This document shows, one piece after another, positions 57,249 through 64,000 of a DNA stretch of 64,000 bases (its first letter is position 1; the number at the start of each line of letters is the position of its first letter). The position numbers were made by a program, and so were the translations under genes. Under the pieces are notes generated by a model. That model had not been told where the DNA came from. It did not search any database and saw only the letters and a list, made by a program, of their open reading frames with translations. The stretch spans positions 62,001 to 126,000 of the forward strand of contig NZ_QNVY02000001.1 in the NCBI RefSeq assembly GCF_003314435.2. The letters run 5' to 3'. The stretch comes from Flavobacterium petrolei (GTDB taxonomy: Bacteria > Bacteroidota > Bacteroidia > Flavobacteriales > Flavobacteriaceae).

Positions 57249-58195
57249 ATAAAATTCATTTTATAAAAATCCTGACTGTAAACAGAGCATCCTAATTCTT
57301 CTTTTTGTTTCAAAAGTCCGGCGTGATATCCTTTTTCATTGTCCTCATTTACGATTCCCATATCAAAAAAAAGTTTGCCTTCGCTCTTGTATTTCTCTAT
57401 TAAATTAATAAATAAAAAATCCAAAGCGCGCAACTCTTCGCCTTTTTTACTGGTAGCTCCATATTGCGATTTAACAACGGTTTCTGTTTCGAACACAGTA
57501 ATTCCTGCAATAATAACATCTTCAAAATACACTGAAAACTGTTTGATATTATCCGGAAATTTTTCTTTTAACAAGGTAATTTCTGCTAACTTATGTACAG
57601 GTGTAGCATTGTATTTCTCCAATAATCTTGGTTCTAAAACCAATTCCCAAAAAGATTCTAATTGCTGTTCTTCGACCATTTCTAAATCGAGTTCTTCAAT
57701 TTTTCTAAAATGTTTGAGTTTACTTTTTGAAATTGTTAAAGGCATGGCTAAATTGATACCTAAATTCATTTCTTTTTTGTCTAAAAACGCTCCTTTTTTA
57801 AGCATAAAAAATTCCATTTCGGCGTTGCCCTTCGAAGTATAGAATAACGGAATAGATTTAAAAAAGAACGATTGCACCTCATTTTCTTTAAAAAAAGACA
57901 AAATAGAATCCAGAATCTCTTCTACTTTTTCTCCGTTTAATTTAGGGGAATAAACCAACCCGCCATATGTCAATCCTTGATGGGAACAAACGATGTCTCC
58001 TACTCTATTTGCCGGCAAAACAGCAATCAGTTTTTGGTCATCAAAAACCATCAAAGAAAAATCCTCGAATCGATCTTTGTGGTATTCCATAAAGTCTCGA
58101 TGAAATAAAAAAGTAGCATTTTTGGCCTGACCAATAAAGGCATTCCAATTTGAATAATCACTTTCCTGATATGGTTTGACAGAATAATTTTTCAC
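57245..58195 (-). CDS. GNAT/FemAB-like acyltransferase
   Basis: The 316-residue protein has paired GNAT-like domains, with '[20 protein letters not shown]' and '[23 protein letters not shown]' in the first and '[20 protein letters not shown]' in the last. It resembles FemAB-type aminoacyl or acyl transferases found in glycan clusters. In this setting it may acylate an amino sugar or attach an amino acid to it. The donor is unknown. It is the first gene of a tightly coupled four-gene minus run to 54301. Confidence 0.7.
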   Translation of the reverse strand: MKNYSVKPYQESDYSNWNAFIGQAKNATFLFHRDFMEYHKDRFEDFSLMVFDDQKLIAVLPANRVGDIVCSHQGLTYGGLVYSPKLNGEKVEEILDSILSFFKENEVQSFFFKSIPLFYTSKGNAEMEFFMLKKGAFLDKKEMNLGINLAMPLTISKSKLKHFRKIEELDLEMVEEQQLESFWELVLEPRLLEKYNATPVHKLAEITLLKEKFPDNIKQFSVYFEDVIIAGITVFETETVVKSQYGATSKKGEELRALDFLFINLIEKYKSEGKLFFDMGIVNEDNEKGYHAGLLKQKEELGCSVYSQDFYKMNFI

Positions 58196-58230
58196 TGTTA
58201 AATTTTAGACCCCGTGAAAGTAATCAATTT

Positions 58231-58833
58231 TTATTTATGTTCTAAAGTCGGTAAATACCATTTAAATTTTACGGCCATTAACCGTACCGAAATGATAACA
58301 ATTGAAGTAGTCAAATACAGAATATCATTCTCTAAATTCAGTTTTCGAAGCAGGAAAAAGACAATTCCGCCCAAAATACAAATCGTGGCATAAATTTCTC
58401 TTCTAAAAATAACGGGGATTTCAGTACACAAAATATCTCGAATAACGCCTCCAAAACACGCTGTCATGGTTCCTAAAGCAATACAAATTACAGGATGAAG
58501 TCCAATATTGATTCCTTTTTCAAGACCAATCAAGGTAAAAACTCCTAATCCAATCGTGTCAAATAAAAACAAGGAAGTTCGTAATCTGTCGAATTTTTTT
58601 CGAAAAAGGATTGCCAAAACAAACCCGATGATGATCACATAAACGTATTTTAAATCCAGCATCCATCCTACCGGAGTTCGCCCAATCATAATGTCCCGCA
58701 GGGTTCCGCCGCCAACGGCAGTAACAAATGCAATAATAAAAACCCCAAAAGGATCGAGTTTTTTACTCATGGCTGTCAATGCGCCTGACATGGCAAATGC
58801 CATCGTACCGATGATGTCTAATAAATGAAACAT
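58231..58833 (-). CDS. TRIC/UPF0126 membrane protein
   Basis: The start is ATG 58833 (MFHLLDIIGTMAFAMSG), giving 200 residues. A further ATG at 58890 would add a poor extension. Two homologous halves each have three helices and a glycine motif, GGGTLRDIMIGRTPVGW and FGGVIRDILCTEIPVIF. This marks the bacterial TRIC/YicG family of homotrimeric cation channels. It lies 35 bases from the glycan run but is probably a separate unit. Confidence 0.9.
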   Translation of the reverse strand: MFHLLDIIGTMAFAMSGALTAMSKKLDPFGVFIIAFVTAVGGGTLRDIMIGRTPVGWMLDLKYVYVIIIGFVLAILFRKKFDRLRTSLFLFDTIGLGVFTLIGLEKGINIGLHPVICIALGTMTACFGGVIRDILCTEIPVIFRREIYATICILGGIVFFLLRKLNLENDILYLTTSIVIISVRLMAVKFKWYLPTLEHK

Positions 58834-58985
58834 TTGGATTGGGATTTTGACAAAAATAGAGAAAATACTCGTGAAATCAGTTTGAAACAACTACAATTAA
58901 TGAAACTTATGCATCCAAAAAATATTCAAATCTGATTAGAAAACTGGATTTTCTCTATGTATCTTTGTTGCTACTAATTAAATAG

Positions 58986-59780
58986 TTGAAAGTCTTGAAA
59001 CAAATCACTTCGATACAAAACCCTTATATCAAATCATTAGTGCAATTGCAGGAAAAAGCGAAAGCCCGCAAGCAAACCGGTACTTTTTTAATGGAAGGTA
59101 AACGCGAAATTTCAATTGCCATCAAAGGCGGTTACGAAATGGAAACGCTATTGTTTTTACCTGAAATTTGTTCCGAAACGGATGCCAGAACATTATCCAA
59201 AAATGCGGAGCTGATAGAAATCAACAAAGAAGTGTATCAAAAATTAGCGTACCGCGATACTACCGAAGGAATTTTGGCTGTAGCCAAAACCAAATCGATG
59301 CAATTATCCGATTTGAAATTATCTAAAAACCCTTTGATTCTGGTTGCTGAAGCTCCCGAAAAACCCGGAAATATTGGTGCTTTATTGCGTACCGCCGATG
59401 CTGCTAATCTGGATGCTGTGATTATTGCGAATCCAAAAAGCGATTTATACAATCCAAATATTGTGCGTTCAAGCGTGGGCTGTTTATTTACGAACCAAAT
59501 TGCAACTGGAACAACATTAGAAATTATTGCTTTTTTGAAAGAAAGAAAAATTAATTTTTATTGTGCGACTTTGCAAAATTCCACTTCCTATCACACGCAG
59601 GATTACACAACTCCAACGGCATTAGTCGTAGGAACGGAAGCCACAGGATTGACGGAAGAATGGAGAAAAGAAGCGACCCAAAATATTATTATTCCAATGC
59701 AAGGCGAAATCGATTCTATGAATGTCTCGGTTGCCGCAGCCATCTTGATTTTTGAAGCCAAAAGACAAAGAGGGTTTTAG
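58986..59780 (+). CDS. SpoU/TrmH-family RNA methyltransferase
   Basis: The 264-residue SPOUT methyltransferase uses SAM to methylate a ribose 2'-OH in rRNA or tRNA. An N-terminal SpoU substrate-binding domain (NPYIKSLVQLQEKAKARKQ; 'FLMEGKREISIAI') precedes the knotted domain. The knot has motif 1 PEKPGNIGALLRTADAA, motif 2 VVGTEATGLTEEW and motif 3 IPMQGEIDSMNVSVAAAI. There is no ATG at the right place. The frame begins at TTG 58986 or, judging from homologues' usual MKQI start, at TTG 58995. The RNA target is unknown. Confidence 0.9.
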   Translation: MKVLKQITSIQNPYIKSLVQLQEKAKARKQTGTFLMEGKREISIAIKGGYEMETLLFLPEICSETDARTLSKNAELIEINKEVYQKLAYRDTTEGILAVAKTKSMQLSDLKLSKNPLILVAEAPEKPGNIGALLRTADAANLDAVIIANPKSDLYNPNIVRSSVGCLFTNQIATGTTLEIIAFLKERKINFYCATLQNSTSYHTQDYTTPTALVVGTEATGLTEEWRKEATQNIIIPMQGEIDSMNVSVAAAILIFEAKRQRGF

Positions 59781-59833
59781 ATTTTAGATTGCAGATTAAC
59801 GATTTTTGATAGCAGATTTAAAAATAAAAAAAT

Positions 59834-61381
59834 ATGAAAAATAATTTATTCGTTGCAATAGCATTAATTTCAACCACATTTTCTTTCGCACAAATTAGTT
59901 CGATTCAAGTGGATGAATTAGTTGATCGTACTTTAAAAACATTCAATGTTCCTGGAATTGCAGTGGCAATAGTCAAAGACGGAAAGATTATTCATGCGAA
60001 AGGATATGGTGTAAAATCTATTTTGACTAATGAAAAAGTCGATGCGAATACGCTTTTTGGAATTGCTTCCAACAGTAAAGCGTTTACAAGCGCTGCTTTG
60101 GCAATGTTAGTTGATGAAGGAAAAGTAAAATGGGATGATAAAGTCATCAAATACCTCCCTAATTTCAAGATGTACAATGACTATGTAACGAATGAATTTA
60201 CGATTCGCGATTTATTGACCCATAGAAGTGGATTGGGTCTTGGTGCTGGAGATTTGATGATTTGGCCTGACGGAAGTGACTTTACAGCACAAGATATTAT
60301 TCAGAATTTGCAATACTTAAAGCCGGTTTCGGCATTTAGAACGCAATACGATTATGACAATTTACTTTATATAGTTGCCGGCCAAGTTATTCGCGTAGCA
60401 AGCGGTTTGAATTGGTGCGATTTTGTAGAAGAACGCATGATGAAACCTTTAGAAATGAATCATAGCGCCGCTTCTTTTTTACGTATAAAAGACACCACAA
60501 ACATCATTGCGCCGCACGTTCCTATTGACGGTAAACTAAAAGTAATCAAACGCTACCAAAACCAACTTTTTGATGCGGCAGCCGGCATTTACTCCAGTGT
60601 AAATGATTTGAGTAAATGGACCATTATGCAAATGAACAATGGGCAATATGGTGCTGATAACAAGCAATTATTTTCCAAAAAAGAACACGCCGAAATGTGG
60701 CAATTACAAACCATAATTCCTGCGGCCACAAGACCTCCTTACAATACACATTTTAGTGGTTACGGATTGGGCTGGTTTTTAAGCGATGTAAAAGGATACA
60801 AACAGGTAACGCATACCGGCGGATTAGAGGGAATTGTTACGCAAGTGACTCTTATACCAGAATTAAATCTGGGAATTATTGTATTGACCAATCAGCAATC
60901 AGGAGCGGCATTCAGAGCAATTACCAACACTATAAAAGACAGTTATTTAGGAATCCAATCCGAGGATTATGTGACTAATTACAGTGCGAGTTTAAAGGAA
61001 AACGAAGCTTCTGCTGACAAAGTAACTGATGAAGTTTGGGCAACCATAACCAAGAATAAAAAAGACAAAATCAAAATTGATTTCAAAAGCTTTACAGGAA
61101 CATACAAAGACAATTGGTTTGGTAAAATTATACTTTCAGAGAAAAAAGGGCGCTTGTATTTTGCTTCAAAACGTTCTCCACAACTTACCGGTGAAGTTTT
61201 TTTCTACAAAGACACTAATTATGTGGTGAAATGGGACAATGCTTATTTTCATGCTGATGCCCATTTATTTTTTGAATGTGATGCCTCTGGAAAAGCCGTA
61301 CGATTAACAATGAAACCTATTTCTGAGTTAACTGATTTTAGTTATGATTTTCAGGACTTAGATTTTAGTAAAGTGCAATAA
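59834..61381 (+). CDS. Serine hydrolase, class C beta-lactamase family
   Basis: The 515-residue protein has a signal peptide (SFAQ, about residue 20) and a serine-hydrolase domain. The SxxK motif is S79-N-S-K82 in GIASNSKAFTS, the YxN motif is Y174-D-N176, and HTGG lies near residue 328. The C-terminal part from about 410 is a beta-rich DUF3471-type domain (KSFTGTYKDNWFGKI). Such proteins are often peptidases or esterases acting on cell-wall or other D-amino-acid substrates. True beta-lactamase activity is not implied. Confidence 0.9.
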   Translation: MKNNLFVAIALISTTFSFAQISSIQVDELVDRTLKTFNVPGIAVAIVKDGKIIHAKGYGVKSILTNEKVDANTLFGIASNSKAFTSAALAMLVDEGKVKWDDKVIKYLPNFKMYNDYVTNEFTIRDLLTHRSGLGLGAGDLMIWPDGSDFTAQDIIQNLQYLKPVSAFRTQYDYDNLLYIVAGQVIRVASGLNWCDFVEERMMKPLEMNHSAASFLRIKDTTNIIAPHVPIDGKLKVIKRYQNQLFDAAAGIYSSVNDLSKWTIMQMNNGQYGADNKQLFSKKEHAEMWQLQTIIPAATRPPYNTHFSGYGLGWFLSDVKGYKQVTHTGGLEGIVTQVTLIPELNLGIIVLTNQQSGAAFRAITNTIKDSYLGIQSEDYVTNYSASLKENEASADKVTDEVWATITKNKKDKIKIDFKSFTGTYKDNWFGKIILSEKKGRLYFASKRSPQLTGEVFFYKDTNYVVKWDNAYFHADAHLFFECDASGKAVRLTMKPISELTDFSYDFQDLDFSKVQ

Positions 61382-61465
61382 CCATGTTGAATGTCACATT
61401 TGTTATTTGCACCATGAAACCCTTTTTTACTTGCACATCTCCCAACTAATTTCTATTTTTAGAAA

Positions 61466-63703
61466 ATGAACCATGCCGCTATGACAGAAATTGATATAGA
61501 AAAAGAAAATAAAGCAATTGCTCAAGAATACAAAGAATTACTTCGTATTAGCTACCAAACGTTAAGTGATGAAGATAAAAAACTCATCCGAAAAGCATTT
61601 GACGTTTCTGTAGAAGCACATAAAGAACAACGACGAAAATCTGGCGAAGCCTATATTTTTCATCCTATTGCTGTCGCAAAAATTGTTGCTTCAGAAATAG
61701 GTTTGGGAGCAACATCTATTGCAGCTGCATTACTGCACGATGTTGTCGAAGACACACCCACTACTGTTCAGGATATCGAACGTTTGTTTAATCCAAAAGT
61801 GGCTCAAATCGTTGAAGGATTAACAAAAATATCATTGGTACAAAAAGATCTGAATGTTTCCATGCAAGCAGAGAATTTCCGTAAAATGATATTGACGTTG
61901 AATGATGATGTACGCGTAATTCTGATTAAACTAGCCGATCGTTTGCACAACATGCAAACCATGGATTCGATGCATGAGGACAAACAAACCAAAATCGCAT
62001 CCGAAACCTTGTATATTTATGCACCTTTAGCACATCGATTGGGCTTGTACAACATAAAAACCAAACTGGAAGACTTAGGGCTAAAATATACGGAACCTGC
62101 CATTTACAAAGAAATTGTCAGTAAAATAAAAGAAACCAAAGAAGAGCAAGATGCTTATATTGAAGATATTTCTAATGTCCTGAAAGCCTCTTTAGATGCC
62201 GAAGGAGTTGAATATATTATAAAAGGACGTCCAAAATCTATTTATTCTATTCGCAGAAAAATGCAGGCGCAAAACGTGAGTTTTGATGAAGTGTATGATA
62301 AATTTGCGCTGCGTATTGTATACAAAGCAACTCCACATGAAGAGAAATTCGTTGCTTGGAAAATATATTCAATCGTAACGGATCATTATAGACCGAGTCC
62401 AAGCCGTTTGCGCGATTGGATTTCGTCCCCAAAATCTACCGGTTATGAAGCCTTGCACATTACAGTAATGGGACCAAAAGGGCGATGGGTTGAAGTACAA
62501 GTTCGAAGCGAACGTATGGATGAAATTGCCGAAAAAGGATATGCCGCACATTACAAATACAAGAACGGGGCTACCGAAGAAAGTGGTTTGGATGTATGGT
62601 TAAATTTACTAAAAGAAGCTTTAGAAAATTCCGAAACAAATGCAGTAGATTTTGTAGAAGATTTCAAAATGAATTTATATTCTAAAGAAATCTTTGTTTT
62701 TACTCCAAAAGGAGAAATAAAATCATTGCCTAAAGGAGCCACTTCACTAGATTTCGCGTTCAGTATTCACTCTGAAATAGGAATTCGTACCAGAGGAACG
62801 CGTGTCAATGGAAAATTAGTCCCTTTGAATTTCGAATTAAAAAGTGGCGATCAAATTGAAGTTATTACTTCACAACATCAAAAACCAACCATTAACTGGC
62901 TGGATTATGTGACGACCTCGAGAGCTAAAACAAAAATTAAAAACGTTCTAAACGAAAACACCAAGAAAATCGGTGAAGAAGGAAAAGAACTGCTCACCAG
63001 AAAATTAAAACATTTAAAGATTACTTTAAGTGAACAAGTGATTAATGAATTGGTCAACTTTTTCAAACTAAAAACAAGCCTGGACTTATTCTACAGAGTT
63101 GGAATTGGCGCTATTGAAAACCAACAGCTTAAGGATTACGCTGCGCAAAAGAGCAATACTTTCATAAATTTTTTCAAAAATAAGATGAAACGCTCTCCAA
63201 GCAACACTTCGGATGAGGATATTCATAAACCAGTAATTAGCAGTAATTATGACATGCTCGTTTTTGGGAAAGAACACGACAAGCTGGATTATAAATTATC
63301 GCCTTGCTGCAACCCAATCCCCGGAGATGACGTTTTTGGATTTGTAACAATCAATGAAGGAATAAAAGTGCATAAAAAAGATTGTCCTAACGCCATTGGT
63401 ATGCAATCAAATTATGCATACCGAATCATGTCAGCAAAATGGATTGATTCATCGCAAGAAGAGTTCAAAGCCATTATAAACATCACCGGTATGGATGTTC
63501 TTGGACTTACCAACCAATTGACAAAAGTGATTTCGAATAACATGCATGTGAATATACAGAGCATTTCTTTGAGTACTGATGCGGGAATTTTTCACGGTCA
63601 GGTTGCCGTAATTGTTCAAAACAATACAATATTGAAAAAAATGATCAGTAACATCAAAAAAATTGATGGAATCGATAAGGTAACACGGGAGTATAAAACA
63701 TAG
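61466..63703 (+). CDS. rsh: Bifunctional (p)ppGpp synthetase/hydrolase
   Basis: The 745-residue RelA/SpoT homologue makes and degrades (p)ppGpp. The N-terminal hydrolase has H91-D92 in ALLHDVVEDTP and LADRLHNMQTM. The synthetase covers about 235-350 with GRPKSIYSIRRKM and YEALHITVMGPKGRWVEVQV. TGS (about 400-460; VFTPKGEIKSLPKGATSLDF) and C-terminal ACT (ITGMDVLGLTNQL) domains follow, with a zinc-finger-like CCNPIPGDDVFGF between them. With both catalytic parts complete, it is likely the main Rsh of the cell. The start may be ATG 61466 or 61481. A Fur-family gene follows 120 bases downstream. Confidence 0.95.
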   Translation: MNHAAMTEIDIEKENKAIAQEYKELLRISYQTLSDEDKKLIRKAFDVSVEAHKEQRRKSGEAYIFHPIAVAKIVASEIGLGATSIAAALLHDVVEDTPTTVQDIERLFNPKVAQIVEGLTKISLVQKDLNVSMQAENFRKMILTLNDDVRVILIKLADRLHNMQTMDSMHEDKQTKIASETLYIYAPLAHRLGLYNIKTKLEDLGLKYTEPAIYKEIVSKIKETKEEQDAYIEDISNVLKASLDAEGVEYIIKGRPKSIYSIRRKMQAQNVSFDEVYDKFALRIVYKATPHEEKFVAWKIYSIVTDHYRPSPSRLRDWISSPKSTGYEALHITVMGPKGRWVEVQVRSERMDEIAEKGYAAHYKYKNGATEESGLDVWLNLLKEALENSETNAVDFVEDFKMNLYSKEIFVFTPKGEIKSLPKGATSLDFAFSIHSEIGIRTRGTRVNGKLVPLNFELKSGDQIEVITSQHQKPTINWLDYVTTSRAKTKIKNVLNENTKKIGEEGKELLTRKLKHLKITLSEQVINELVNFFKLKTSLDLFYRVGIGAIENQQLKDYAAQKSNTFINFFKNKMKRSPSNTSDEDIHKPVISSNYDMLVFGKEHDKLDYKLSPCCNPIPGDDVFGFVTINEGIKVHKKDCPNAIGMQSNYAYRIMSAKWIDSSQEEFKAIINITGMDVLGLTNQLTKVISNNMHVNIQSISLSTDAGIFHGQVAVIVQNNTILKKMISNIKKIDGIDKVTREYKT

Positions 63704-63823
63704 AAAAGTGATATTGTTTATTGGAGTCCGTCTTTAGGATTTTCAAATACAAACGGAATAAACTTGAAACTAAACAAACCGGAAACTTTAAACTTTAAAC
63801 TAAAAAATTTATCTTTGCCAGAT

Positions 63824-64000
63824 ATGACACTCATTTCCACAGATAATACCAAAAATCAAGAAATTGTAAAAAATGTTTTTACAATGTATCTTGAAAAAAA
63901 AGGACATAGAAAGACTCCTGAACGCTATGCTATCCTTCAGGAAATTTACGATAGCGAAGAACATTTTGATGTAGAGAATCTTTATATCAAAATGAAAAAT
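63824..64000 (+). CDS. Fur-family transcriptional regulator (partial)
   Basis: The first 59 codons of the gene are in the window. It begins [20 protein letters not shown] and has [20 protein letters not shown] followed by [12 protein letters not shown], the winged-helix recognition region of Fur proteins. The metal-binding C-terminus is cut off, so Fur, Zur or PerR type cannot be told. TATCTTTG at 63810-63817 may be its -7 element. The 16 bases before it repeat 'aaactttaaacttt'. Confidence 0.85.
   Translation, partial: MTLISTDNTKNQEIVKNVFTMYLEKKGHRKTPERYAILQEIYDSEEHFDVENLYIKMKN

Noticed and set aside
59834..61381. Antibiotic-resistance beta-lactamase
   Set aside because: The SxxK and YxN motifs show a serine hydrolase of the class C fold, but the length and the added C-terminal domain fit a general hydrolase. 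No evidence for drug hydrolysis is visible.

Overview
The window comes from a low-GC member of the Bacteroidota, most likely a Flavobacterium or close relative. Three things point there. Promoters are of the Bacteroidota type (TTG, 19 bases, TAnnTTTG), and start codons lack Shine-Dalgarno sites. Typical products are present: fused SecDF, TonB-dependent receptors, an LDH-like malate dehydrogenase, DUF1573 and a topoisomerase III with the GDAGQEGEL motif. The intergenic spacers carry several families of short palindromic repeats that I recall from flavobacterial genomes.

Layout. 1-2.8 kb: end of a membrane protein, an MRJP/Yellow-like lipoprotein and a carboxypeptidase-regulatory-like lipoprotein, among repeats. 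2.8-8 kb: a membrane glycosyltransferase flanked by two direct copies of a 180-bp repeat, then topB and a small lipoprotein. 8.2-20 kb: an all-plus iron/flavin locus with two TonB siderophore receptors, a PepSY membrane protein, a secreted ankyrin protein, a DUF2271 protein, a PepSY-flavodoxin-reductase fusion and the flavin transferase ApbE. 20-37 kb: mostly housekeeping (valS, DUF1573, a PDZ aspartyl protease, an aminotransferase, folE, cysS-yidD-lgt, an outer-membrane barrel, secDF, mdh, gyrB). 37-42.4 kb: two asparagine synthetases around a lipoprotein amidohydrolase. 42.5-49 kb: a minus-strand run of a large TPR protein, PhzF, a TonB-receptor-like barrel and a Gre-like factor. 49-58.2 kb: ftsE, then a surface-glycan cluster with four glycosyltransferases/GT-like genes, an FdtA-type isomerase, a DegT aminotransferase, a hexapeptide acyltransferase, a GNAT/FemAB-like transferase and a flippase. 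58-64 kb: TRIC-type channel, SpoU methyltransferase, serine hydrolase, bifunctional (p)ppGpp synthetase/hydrolase, and the start of a Fur-family regulator.

How genes work together. The 8-20 kb block is the most coherent unit. Three of its transcription units start from near-identical promoters with shared TCTAAATAA-like boxes, which suggests common (probably iron) control. The receptors would bring ferric chelates into the periplasm, and the PepSY reductases would carry electrons across the inner membrane. ApbE could attach FMN to the DUF2271 protein, which has a TGAS motif resembling an ApbE target. In the glycan cluster, the FdtA-like isomerase, DegT aminotransferase and acyltransferase fit synthesis of a dTDP-3-acylamino-3,6-dideoxyhexose. 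The enzymes making the dTDP-sugar precursor are not in the window. I saw no tRNA, rRNA, CRISPR array, prophage or transposase.
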